From Sequoia sempervirens (taxonomy: Eukaryota; Streptophyta; Pinopsida; Cupressales; Cupressaceae), in contig VDFB02195666.1 in assembly GCA_007258455.2 (NCBI GenBank), positions 62,001 through 126,000 of the forward strand: a stretch of DNA of 64,000 bases, read 5' to 3'. Under the pieces are notes generated by a model. The model had not been told where the DNA came from, searched no databases, and saw only the letters and a list, made by a program, of their open reading frames with translations. The translations under genes and the position numbers were made by a program. This document shows positions 1 to 9,659 of the stretch, one piece after another (position 1 is the stretch's first letter; each line of letters starts with the position of its first letter).

Positions 1-139
1 TGAACTTTTCTCATAAACCAGAGAAAGTGTTGATTTTTGGAGTTCTTCCTCTTTGTGGAGTCGCCAAGTATACCAAAGGACTTCTATAATGTCTGGAATT
101 CACTGGTTGCATACTAAACTAGCAGTTCAATCTAATTAG

Positions 140-158
140 GGTCCCACCGGGCGTGCCA
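140..158 (-). promoter_or_regulatory. candidate primer-binding site of a minus-strand LTR element
   Basis: The plus strand reads like the 3' end of a tRNA (GGTCCCACCGGGCGTGCCA), so the minus strand reads TGGCACGCCCGGTGGGACC, a PBS-like string. Just to its right, from 164, the plus strand begins TGTTGTCACC, the complement of an LTR ending in ...ACAACA. This fits a minus-strand element whose 5' LTR starts at 164 and whose interior lies left of the window. The tRNA species is not certain. It differs from the initiator-Met sites of the other elements. Confidence 0.45.
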
Positions 159-163
159 GAAAA

Positions 164-1149
164 TGTTGTCACCTAGAAATTGCACACTATGCATAGAGAT
201 TGAAACTGAGCTTTCTAGAGCAACATGGGATCATTTCAAGGCTGTGGGTCACCTATAGTTGAAATGAACCTCTGAAGAAGGCCGACTTCTTTGGGTATCA
301 CTTAAATTATTGATCTTTGTGAGGTAAAGGGAGAAGAAGTGCATACAAAAGATGAAACTAAATTGAACTATTCCTATGGTGATACACTGAATTTAATGAG
401 AAATCAGGAAATGAAAACAAGATGCAAACACACTGGGGTAACTAGACTAAAGTTGTCTTACTTACTCAACATAATCCTCATTAGACTTATGCATCACTCT
501 TGACAGGTTTGAGCTACATACATATCTCAAGGAGGAAGAAACAAACTTCACAACTTTATGGTATGAATACAGATTTAGAAAAACATTGTTAAAGAAATAC
601 ATACATAAGCTAACATATAGAGATGAGAGTGTTAAAAGCATTAGTACTTGTTTTCAAGGTGAACTTTGCTTTACATTCCAGATTTCAATGGAGTTACAAA
701 ACATACATTTAGTCGAGAAAGGATTGACAAAAATCACTAACTCTTTAGAGTGTATAATCTGAACTATATACAAAAAGGCAAAAAAAAATGCCTTATATAT
801 CAAATTGCCCCGGCCCTTTAGGGCTTACAAAATATCAATCTCGGAAAGATCTCCCTGCAGATCTTTCAGATGAATTAAATGCAGAACCCTGTGTGTCCAT
901 GACGATGAAGAGTCATCCATAGAGAAGCCCTCTGATCTTTCTGCAACCATTGCATTCATTCCTTTGTCCTCGTGTCCTCTTGAATTTCCTCTGCCGAATG
1001 CCTTGAATGCTACTGAGTTCACCGTCGATTCGCGTTGCATTCGTCCTGTGTTGGCATTCTACGCTTTGATCAAACTGCCACGACTCATCTCAACTCCTCC
1101 TGGTTGGTCGAGCGTTTTCCACGTGGGATCGGCAGGTGGTCAAAGCTCT
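164..1149. other. unresolved, probably LTR of the minus-strand element
   Basis: No coding region is recognisable. The sequence is AT-rich up to about 800 and then becomes more GC-rich. A short inverted repeat with arms AAGGCA and TGCCTT around a poly-A loop lies near 777-796. The other LTR boundary was not found. Small ORFs here look like chance reading frames. Confidence 0.3.
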
Positions 1150-2130
1150 TTTTGAAAAGAATCGCATCTCGGCGAGACACTGAAAGTGTCTCACCGATGC
1201 GATTATGTCCTTTGCGACTTATTGGCATGACTCAAACTGTCGCTGAGACGTCATGACGAAAATCCTATCTCCTAGCGAGACCATCTGTTTCGGGGAGATC
1301 TTTGCCGACGTCTCCAGAAGTTATACCACTGAGCTCCCTTCCTTTTGTTGGCCAGACATTCTTATATCGGCAAGACCTTACGCCGATGTCAAGCTCTTTC
1401 GGCGAGGTCTTTACTTTCTGGTCGGTGAGACATGATGTGGTCGTTGAGACATCATGACGAACTCACCCTGTCTACCCAAGCTCTCCTCACTTTGCTGAGA
1501 CTCCCGCCGGTTGGGAAGATATCATACCGAAGGCGCTTTGCTTTAGCGAGGGTCTTTCCTTTCGGCATGACTTTCCTTTATCGCCCAGACCTTACACTGA
1601 GGTCCTCACTTTCTGCCGAGCTGTTCACTTTACTGTCGGCGAGACATCACTGAGTCGGGGAAACTTCTTATCGAACTCACAAGACTATGTCGAAGTATTG
1701 TCACCTTCGGCGAGACTTTGGACAGTCGCCAGGACCCCATGGCGGAAGCCCCAACTCCTAGCGATACCGGATGTTTCATTGGTGGGACCCCCACTTGTTT
1801 GCCTCCGCCATCAAGACCCCCCGGTCGGGGAGACACTCACTTGTCGGCAAGAGGTTGTGCCGAAGGCACCTTAGCTTGGCGAGGCCTCATTTCATCTGTC
1901 GGCAAGAGACCATTAGTGTCTCCCTGAATGCATTTTACCTTACCGAGCTCCATATTCCTTTCGCCAAGACATCACCGAGTCGGGGAGACCTCAGTGGTTG
2001 CCGAGACTATTTGCCGAAAGACAACTCACGCCGATAGGATCCCTGGTTTGAAGCACTCGGACTTAATGGAAACCCTGCTATTCGGCGAGACCTCTGAAAT
2101 GTCCTGCCGACTTTCTCCTTAGATGATTTT
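1150..2130. repeat. GC-rich cryptic repeat of TCGGCGAGAC-like words
   Basis: About thirty imperfect copies of a short word (TCGGCGAGAC, TCGGCAAGAC, GCCGAGAC, TAGCGAGACC and similar) occur at irregular 15-60 bp spacing over roughly 1 kb. Longer echoes include GAGACGTCATGACGA near 1244 and GAGACATCATGACGA near 1446, and GAGTCGGGGA near 1652 and 1977. The block is richer in GC and CpG than its surroundings. The ORFs called through it on both strands have no recognisable domain and reflect low stop density. It lies just upstream of the G4 gag remnant and may be its leader, but no boundary shows this. Confidence 0.6.
1161..1203. repeat. near-perfect hairpin
   Basis: The left arm ATCGCATCTCGGCGAGACACT pairs with the right arm AGTGTCTCACCGATGCGAT across the 3-base loop GAA. 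There is one 2-base bulge and one G-T type mismatch. The arms contain the TCGGCGAGAC word of the surrounding repeat. Confidence 0.6.
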
Positions 2131-2289
2131 CATGCCGAACCTCCCTTGGGCAGTTTCTCCCACTGAGTTCCCCACGACCTAGCTACAGATGTAGAGTCGT
2201 TGCCCTCGTGTGAATGTTCCATTGGCCTCTCGAAGATCTAACATATGATTATCTTGCCTGATTTAACTGTAGGTTAAATATAGGCAACA

Positions 2290-3015
2290 ATTACGACGGG
2301 CAAGATGAAAGATGATTCGATCAGGCTGCTCGTGCAAGCGTCAGCTGATCCATTGTTACAAAAGGTTGCAAACAAGGTGACCATGTTGAAAAGATAGTCA
2401 CCCCCTCAAGGGCAACCGGTCTTGCCCACACCACCAACATTTCAATCACAACAACAGTACCAGCCAAGGAGAAACAACTTCTAGCCGTACAATAACTACA
2501 AGTCAAAGTTTCCGCAAGGAGAACCGAGAGAAAACAATGAAGTTGAGAAGGCCACAGTCTTTTGCACTTTCCATGATTCTGTTGAACACACCGAAGCTAC
2601 ATGTTCGGAGAACCAAATAATGAATCAGCTCATGGGATTTGCTGATTCTCCTCCTAGTTCAGGTTTCGTACCTTCTAGTTCAAACGTTGTCTCTTCATAG
2701 ACAAACGAAGTTGATGGTGACTCCGAAACGGGGTATTTTGATCGAGAACTCGTAAATGAAGAACAAGAAGAAGAATACCGCCAATTTTCTTTCGCGGTTA
2801 ATCATGAGAATATCACCTCACCTGTGTTTACATGTGCTCAACATTTCAAAGCACAGGAGGAGGAGGAAGAGAAGCGGAATTCAAATGCAAAAGGTAAGGA
2901 AGTATCTTCTACTTCCAATCCTATGATTTCACAAGAAAACATCTTGCTGGCTGCTTTAGATTCATCTTCAGCAAGTTTTGACCTCGTGTCTTCTATCATG
3001 AAGACGAAGGTATAG
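2290..3015 (+). pseudogene. G4 gag C-terminal remnant
   Basis: Translation around 2545-2700 gives a Cys/His pattern, CTFHDSVEHTEATC, followed by a short helix-like stretch. This is the CxxH-x(4-5)-H-x(4)-C arrangement near the end of gag in Tat-type elements. It is followed by a Gln/Glu-rich linker (2701-3015) with an in-frame stop near 2698. The upstream capsid part is not recognisable. Gag would form the particle and bind RNA; this copy cannot. Confidence 0.6.
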
Positions 3016-3120
3016 ATCTCTCAACTGGAGTATCTATAAGATCATCTAGAACAGCTGGATAGAATCTTGAAAGTTGTTAAATAGAAGGCTGTTGTCCAAC
3101 CAACATTACTATAGTCCTCG

Positions 3121-3460
3121 ATGCCTGCAGAAGAGAAGCCAAAACCGTTCTATGTATCTTTGTATATAGGATGTTTTAAGCTGAGCAATTGTATAATTGA
3201 TAGTGGAGCTTCTGACAATGTTATGCCTTTACAAATTATGAATGTGTTGGGACTTTCGTGCACCCCTACTCAAGAAAAGTGTTACTTGAGTCCAAGCCGG
3301 TGCGGTTAGTTGGTCAACTCAAAGATGCACAAGTAAGGCTAGCGTCATGTCCTCAGAAGAAGATCATGATGACCATCTTGGTGGCTGATATTCCTACCAG
3401 CTACGGGATGCTACTTTAGTAGAAGTTTTTGTAAAGATCTCGGAGGAGAAATTCAAATGG
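3121..3460 (+). pseudogene. G4 aspartic protease remnant
   Basis: The active-site signature IDSGASDNVMP is readable at about 3196-3228, inside the context expected for a gypsy protease (KPFYVSLYIG before it, NVLGL after it). The frame is then lost after 3309. The downstream half continues as a degenerate stretch resembling SRSFCKDLGG and MDWSFATIPL near 3410-3490. The family cleaves Gag-Pol; stops on both sides make this copy non-functional. Confidence 0.7.
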
Positions 3461-3672
3461 ATTGGTCGTTCGCGACAATTCCTTTGAAGAAGGGCACATT
3501 CAAGCTGGAATTTGAAATGAAGTCAAAGTTTATGGTGGTAAAGTCCCAGGATCCACATGGTCAAATGTTGTATCAAGACACGGGTCCAGACACATATGCT
3601 ATGGTGTCAGAAGTGACTAAAGATTGTCAGAATTTTGCACTTTCCACAGAATTGTCAAATGAAGAATAAAAA

Positions 3673-4080
3673 ATGTGGACAATGCAGTTTGACGACAGTT
3701 GCTCAACATCAGGCTCAGGAGCGGGAGTAGTCATAATTTCTCTCGAAGGTCAGCTATATCCTTTCGCATATAGGTTGCGATTTGAATGTACCAATAATAC
3801 TGCTGAATACGAGGCACTTTTATTAGGTCTCAAGAATGCAAAAGATATGGGGATCAAGTTGCTTCGAGTTGAAGGAGATGCAGAGCTGATTGTTAAACAA
3901 GTCAGGGAGCAGTTTCACGTAAGAAAGAATTGCCTTCAAAACTACAGGGAGAGAGTGTGGAATGCAATCAACTGATTTGATGCATTTAATATCAAATATA
4001 TTCCGAGAACGGACAATAGCAAAGCTAATGCTCTTGCAGTTTCAATCGCTCTTTTCATGCCAAACTCTGACTTTCGTTAG
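3673..4080 (+). pseudogene. G4 archaeal-type RNase H, placed before RT
   Basis: A frame of 100 codons starts MWTMQFDDS and contains NNTAEYEALLLGLKNAKDMG and a GDAELIVKQV stretch. These are the hallmark blocks of the extra RNase H acquired by Tat-type elements. The acidic residues expected at the first three catalytic positions are present (Asp in FDDS, Glu in AEYEA, Asp in GDAEL). The fourth, normally N..AD near the end, reads N-SKAN-A, so Asp is replaced. The frame has a stop at 3973 and continues degenerately to about 4080. In most Tat elements I know of, this domain follows the retroviral RNase H; here it precedes RT. Confidence 0.75.
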
Positions 4081-4284
4081 AATTCATTTGCTATTGAGCT
4101 AATCTACAGGCCAGCTGTTCTTGATAATTCAGACAACTGGCAAGTCTTCAATGACAATGGGGATATTGAAGAATTTCTCGTCATGGGAGATAATTACAAA
4201 GAATTGTTCTTTGAAGGAAGTTGAACTCATTTTAGAGAGTCAATTGCTGAAGACTTTGAAGCTACAAAATTCGGGATCATACAA

Positions 4285-5480
4285 TTGAAAGGAAATCAGA
4301 TTCCTAAGGGTTTTATATCTTTAGAAGATACTTTTGACAGGCATGACCGTTACATCCAAGATCAGAAGAGGTCAGGTGTTAATACTTCATCAGAATACAA
4401 TCAACTTAACATAGGTACTAAAGACAAACCTCGGTTTGTAAATTTAGGCCAGTGTTGTACTCCAAAAGAAACTAAGAGGTTTATCACCTTGTTCAAGTAG
4501 TATAAGGATGTTTTTGCCTGGTCATATGAAAATTTGAACGTCTTCACACCCATTGAATTGTCTCACACAATTCCTCTGAAGTTTGATGTTAACCCTTTCA
4601 GGTAGAAACAAAGACATTACAATCCGTGAATTCAAAGTACTATTTATGCGGAAATTCAAAAAATGGTGGATTCAAAGATAATATTTCCTATTCATCACTC
4701 CACCTGGGTGTCCAATATAGTTCTTGTACGGAAAAAGAATGGTGAAATCAAGATTTGTGTTGATTTCAGGAACTTAAATCAATCATCCTTGAAGGATAAC
4801 TATCCCTTACCTATCATGGAGCATACTTTACAGATAGTCATCGGATCAGAGATGCTATCACTTCTTGATGGTTTTTCTGGTTACAATCAGATTGCAGTGG
4901 TAGTAGAAGATTAGATTAAGACAACTTTCACTACGCCGTGGGGGACATTTGCTTATGAAAGGATACTTTTCGGCCTTATCAACGCTGGTGCTACATTTCA
5001 GAGAGCCATGGATTTGGCGTTTGGGAATCTCAAGGACAAGATTATAGTCGTCTATCTTGGTGACTTGACCATTTTTTTAGATAAATGGAATGATCACTTT
5101 TCACATCTCGTAGAAGTGTTCGAAAGATGCAGGTATCACAAGATATCTTTGAACCTGAAGAAAACCATCTTTGTGGTGACGGAGGGCAAATTACTTGGCC
5201 ATATCGTTTCCAAAGAGGGGACTAGAATAGATTCGAATCGGGTGGATTCAATCAAAAACTTGTCTCTTCCTACAAGCAAAACGCAGGTGCACTCATTTTT
5301 CGGAAAAGTTAACTTTATCCAAAGATTTTCACCTGATTTCTCAAAGCTTACAAAGGAGATTTCAGCAATGATGAAGAAGATGTCCATTTTTGTGTGGATA
5401 GAAGAAGGCAAGCAAGCCTTTATTAAAATCAAAGAAGCTATTGCTAATGCACTAGTGTTGGATCGACTAGAATTTTAGAA
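4285..5480 (+). pseudogene. G4 reverse transcriptase remnant
   Basis: RT blocks are readable in order: WVSNIVLVRKKNGEIKICVD at about 4708, then DNYPLPIMEH, LLDGFSGYNQI, TTPWGTFAYERILFG and INAGATFQRAMD. The catalytic box reads YLGDL at about 5051-5065, where the family has YxDD, so the first catalytic Asp is Gly. The thumb region (LLGHIVSKEG, VHSFFGKVNFIQRF) runs to 5480. In-frame stops lie at 4498, 4603, 4630 and 4912. The 4060-4500 stretch is a linker. Substrate and product would be the element RNA and cDNA in cytoplasmic particles. Confidence 0.85.
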
Positions 5481-5837
5481 GGATTTTATCCTCTATTGTT
5501 ATGCGTCGAAGCATTCACTGTTTGCTATTCTGACACAAAAGCTTAGTGAGGAAGGAGAATCTCCTATTGCTTTCATGAGTTCTAATTTTAAGGATGCTGA
5601 GATGCGTTATTCCCAGATTGAGAAGAACGCATATGTTGTCGTTAGAGCTATCAAGAATTCAGGTTTTGTCTCTTGAATTCTCATACAACGGTGTGCGTCA
5701 TTGATACAACAGTTAAAAGTGTGCTAAGTCAATAGGAGATGGGCACGAAAAGAGGAAACTGGATTGCCAAAGTTTAAGAATATGATCTAGAAATCAAGTC
5801 GACCAAGCTCGTCTACGGGCAAGGTCTTTGTCGATTA
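5481..5837 (+). pseudogene. G4 retroviral-type RNase H remnant
   Basis: After a stop at 5476 the same frame continues with DFILYCYASKHSLFAIL, PIAFMSS and EMRYSQIEKNAYVVV, which match the gypsy RNase H layout. The first acidic residue of the family (D in DAS) reads Y-ASK. The frame shifts near 5675, and the rest to about 5835 is degenerate but recognisable (KSTKLVYGQGL). Confidence 0.65.
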
Positions 5838-7110
5838 TTGGCAGAGGATGGAGATCGTAAGCTTCAAGGCGGTGGTGGAGTTGATCCTAAAAAAGAAATT
5901 GAAGAGGACCTTCCTTTGGTCCTATTTGTTGATTCTGCAGAAGAATGTAACACACCCTTGTGGTATTATTCAACATATGGAGAATGTCCATGTTACATGG
6001 ACAAACAGCAGAAGAGAACATTGAAGTTGAAAGCACAGAACTTTGTGCTTGTTAACAACGTTTTGTACAAGCGTGGCCTTCATGGAACTTTCCTTTTATG
6101 CGTCGGCAGAGACCAGCAGCAGAAGTTGTTGGATGCTTTTCATAGTCAAGCACACAGAGGACACTTTTCATCGAGGTTCACTACATTCAAAATCTTGCAA
6201 GCACAGTATTATTGGTCGACTATGTTTCGCGATGCATATGATTGGGTGTACAAGTGTCAGCTATGTCAGCAGTTTGCATGCAAAGTCAAGTTGGTAGCTA
6301 CTCCACTTAGACCAGTTATCATCGATGCTCCATTTCAACAATGGGGTATTGATTTTGTAGGTCCAATCAACCCGAGTTCCAGCAAGGGGCATGTTTATGT
6401 CCTGACAGCAATAGACTATTTTACGAAGTGGGTTGAAGCAATTCCTACTAAATGAGCTACATCCGAAGTGGTTTGCAACTTTCTAAAGGAGAATATCATT
6501 TCTCGCTTCGGAGTTCCTTAGAAAATTGTGGCTGATAACGCAACATGCTTCTCGTCAGAGGAGATTTTAAGTTTTTGTTTTGATCATGACATCATGTTGT
6601 CACATTCGTCAGATTATTACCCTCAGGGTAATGGACAGGCCAAATCATCCAATAAGAACATTGTCACAATTGTGCACAAGTTAGTTGAGTCAAATCAGCG
6701 GGCTTGGCATACAAAGTTATATGATGCTCTTTGGGCTGATCGTATAACTCCTAAAAGAGCTATCGGCACCTCGCTTTTATACTTTTGTATGGTACAGAAG
6801 CTATTCTGCCCATCACCTTGGAGTTGTCTGCTTTGCAATTGGCATCTACAGTAGAGGATGAAGAGTTCAGTGATCCTATTCAGAAGCGAATACTATACCT
6901 GATGAAGCTTGAAGAAGAGAGGACAAAGGTTGTTGATAAAATCACTCGGCACCAAGAGCGAGTGAAAAATATTTTTGACAAAAAGGCTCATCAGAGAGAC
7001 TTCGAGATTGGAGATCAAATCCTTTTGTGGGACAAAAGGCATGAACCCAAAGGAATGCACGGTAAATTTGATTCCTTATGGTTAGGGCCCTTTTAGATTC
7101 ACGAATCCAC
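5838..7110 (+). pseudogene. G4 integrase remnant
   Basis: The N-terminal zinc-binding H-H-C-C part is readable at about 6136-6275 (HRGHFSS...KCQLCQQ). The core follows, with GIDFVGP (first Asp, about 6346-6366) and VADNATCF (second Asp, about 6530). The third catalytic position reads GNGQAKSSNK at 6630-6659 (codon AAA at 6642-6644), where the family has Glu. A stop at 6453 and a frame change near 6790 break it. The C-terminal part (GDQILLWDKR, GKFDSLWLGPF) ends about 7095. No chromodomain follows. Confidence 0.85.
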
Positions 7111-7198
7111 AGGAGAGAACACATACATTCTCTCGCATTAGGATGGAAGGTTTTTCCTGCTTCCTTACAGCGAGCAGTATCTCAAGCACTTCAACCCT

Positions 7199-7210
7199 CT
7201 AGGGGAGGAG
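7199..7210 (+). promoter_or_regulatory. G4 polypurine tract
   Basis: The purine run AGGGGAGGAG lies immediately before TGATACTATG, after the end of the integrase remnant. This is the expected place for plus-strand priming and marks the start of the 3' LTR. Confidence 0.6.
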
Positions 7211-7481
7211 TGATACTATGTAAATATTTTGTAAATACTTTTTATGCTTTATCATTATGTCGTATTGTATTTCCCCGTTTTGTGATGTTTTGTCGTGTTT
7301 TAAGTGATTTAGGTAGTCTTGTTTTAGGTGATTTTTAGGAAAATTCCAAATGTTTTTAGGTGATTAGGGAAAAAGTCCCGACTCCAATGCCCAAATCATA
7401 AGTCACTGGTCTATATAACACAAAGATTCTAGGGTCCTCCTATGCTGTAGGTATCCGACATGGTCACCAAACGGAGCCTAA
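7211..7481 (+). mobile_element. G4 3' LTR, partial
   Basis: It begins TGATACTATG right after the polypurine tract. A TATA-like CTATATAACA lies near 7411. The sequence changes to unit A at 7482, so only the first 271 bp are visible here. No matching 5' LTR was seen in the window. Confidence 0.5.
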
Positions 7482-7791
7482 TGTTGTACCCAAACCAAAT
7501 TTTTTTCTTTATTAAGGCATTTTGCTTAAAAGAGTCTAAACCTTGCTAAAATGATGTCAAATTACAATTTTTGGGCAAGTCAAGCATGGACTTTGGTCAG
7601 TGTCGTGTTAGTTGTAAACAACAATTGAGCAGTACATGGAGCTCAGAATCAGAACCTGGGACTCAGAATGAGACATGTGATGATGGAGAAATATTTCATG
7701 ATGAAATTATACTTTGACATGGTCATTTCAGTGGCCAGAACAGGGATTTCAAAGAGCAAACAGATGAAGATTCTTGGCAAAAAGAAAATCT

Positions 7792-8850
7792 GCGCCCCTA
7801 TAGCCCAAGGGCGCCCTTTTTAATGGAGGTCTAGCTTTTGTGGTTTTGCTTGTTGATGCATTCAATCTCTTCAGAATTAGCCTAGCTATCTGGCAAGCTA
7901 TCCTGTGAGGTCATCTGAGGTCTACAACTCCGGCAACTGAAGTTAGAAGTTGAGGTTACAAGGAGGCTTTTCATCACTGAAAATTGGTCAGTTTGCAAAT
8001 GAGCGCCCTTGTAGCCCAGGGGCGCCCTTCAAGATGACCCCTGAGATGAATGAGTTTGCAGATGATGTCTGCCTGAGATTTTTTATACTCTAGTCCGGCT
8101 TCGTAACGTACCAGTCAGCCAGTCAATCCGACATTCTGAGAGATTGTGGCAGTGATTCTACCAGACACGTAAATCTAAGGGTGGAGAAATGTGGTATTCA
8201 CACCTATACCTCTGTAGGCCAGGGGCGCCCAGCGTTTAGACCTGTCAGATGGAGTTTTTTAGCTTTCAAAGTCTGCACGGGACTTGTGTGCATTTACTCC
8301 AGCTATCCAACAAGCCCAACCATTAGCCTCTGAGATTTGGCAAACGCTTGTACATGCGAGGTCTTCGTAGAATGCTGAAAAGTGAAGACAACTTAGAAAA
8401 TGGCTAAGTCTAGTCGTACATTTCATCTTGGAAAAGGCTTCCTTCTCTTTGAGGTCTTAGAAATAGTTTTCTTGCTTCATCGCCTCTAGAGACATCTCTT
8501 GCAAGTTGATCTAGCTACGCAGAGAGATAGACGTTGTGCGAATCAGAGCACTCCAGTTGCCGGTGTCAGGGGTCAAAATAGGGTATACGGTTGAAAGTTG
8601 CACTTTTGACAAAATGGTGTTTGAGCCTTCTCAGGCCAGGGGCGCCCTTGCTTTTGGGGTCTCTAATGCAGCTTTCAAGTGCCTTACGTATAGTCGTTGG
8701 ATGCAAAATACTTCCAGTCATGCAGTGAGCCTACCATCCAATCAGCAGGGTTCATCGTTCATCGTCAGCAACAGTTTGAAGCGTCAAATGGCAAAATGGA
8801 GAAATGGCTAAGTCTGGAAACTAAAAATCAATTTAATCAAAGGCGCCTAA
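7792..8850 (+). repeat. unit A: about 208-bp tandem repeat with paired GGGCGCCC boxes
   Basis: Paired boxes of the form GCGCCC...about 11 bp...GGGGCGCCC occur with second boxes at 7809, 8019, 8222 and 8639, a spacing near 208 bp with one decayed copy between the last two. A further GGCGCC lies at 8842. Sequence between boxes is diverged. The same design, in matching element orientation, occurs in units B and C. Confidence 0.75.
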
Positions 8851-8961
8851 TTTTTTGAGGTGTTAAACGCTAGATTTTGCAGTTGCAGCCTAGTAGACAT
8901 TTCATCCTTGCTCTGTAGGCTTCGCGATGAATATACAAGCTTGGTCTTAGCATCACCCAGT

Positions 8962-9647
8962 TGTTGATGTTTATGGCAGCGTCAGTAGTATTCTTCCAAC
9001 AATCTCCTTTACATCATTGGTTAAATTAAATATAGCCTTGGGGCTATTTAATTTATAGAAGATTGAGATTGCTCAAGAGACATGTCATTTGTTAATTATA
9101 ATTAATATTTAATGTGAAGAGGCGCTTCACATAGCAACATTGTAATTATTATCTTGGCCAACCTCCCTCGTAACTTGCATTTTATTAATTGTAATTACAT
9201 TTTTATGATGGCCGACCTTGCATGAAGAGGTGCGATCTCTCTCTCCCAAATTGTATAAATACAAGTTTGTTCCATTCATTTGAACAAGCAAGTTTGAAGT
9301 CTCTTCTCTTCTCTCAAGTGCGAATTACCAAGAGCAGATTGCGAATTCATCAAGTGCAGATTGTAAAGTCATCAAGAGCAAATTGCAAACTCTTCAAGAG
9401 TAGATTTGAGTTGCAAGGAAGTGCAGATTATTTATCTATCATTGCATCTTGTGAAGGTGCTGATTATTGGCCTTGAGATTGGCCTCATTGTAAAGAGACT
9501 TGTTGCCATTACATGTATATAAGAGATATATATTTGTTGTTGGGTTTTTCTCCCTTAGGAGGAGGGTTTTCCTAGGGTATTTGCTCTGTTATTGTGTCTG
9601 ATTTTGAATTAAATTTTTGTGTCATTAATCTGATCATAAAACTAACA
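8962..9647 (+). repeat. copia 5' LTR
   Basis: It has a TG...CA structure. A TATA box (TATAAATACA) lies near 9246, and short direct repeats (AAGAGCAGATTGCGAA, AAGTGCAGATTGTAAA, AAGAGCAAATTGCAAA) at 9330-9400 lie in the transcribed part. It differs from the 3' LTR at scattered sites, for example CCTCCCTCGTAAC against CCTTTGTAAC. Confidence 0.92.
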
Positions 9648-9659
9648 TGGTATCAGAGT
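9648..9659 (+). promoter_or_regulatory. copia primer-binding site
   Basis: TGGTATCAGAGT directly follows the 5' LTR and matches the 3' end of initiator tRNA-Met except at the last base. Confidence 0.85.

Larger units (their letters stand above)
2280..7481 (+). mobile_element. G4: decayed Ty3/gypsy (Tat-like) retrotransposon
   Basis: The plus-strand order is gag C-terminus, protease, archaeal-type RNase H, RT, RNase H, integrase, polypurine tract, start of the 3' LTR. No 5' LTR is visible upstream. Many stops and frame changes break the coding region, so the copy is old and inactive. The early RNase H and the gag CxxH...H...C pattern point to the Tat/Ogre side of gypsy rather than to chromoviruses, and no chromodomain is present. 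The 3' LTR is cut by or abuts unit A at 7482. Confidence 0.85.

Noticed and set aside
140..158. tRNA-like 3' end that might be part of a tRNA gene
   Set aside because: No anticodon arm or 5' acceptor half is found upstream, and the adjacent TG...CA boundary fits a primer-binding site.
1718..2122. Several overlapping ORFs on both strands in the GC-rich block
   Set aside because: The open frames result from low stop density in GC-rich repeats. No domain or codon pattern supports translation.
5136..5432. 98-codon minus-strand ORF opposite the G4 RT
   Set aside because: It is antisense to conserved RT coding sequence and has no similarity of its own.
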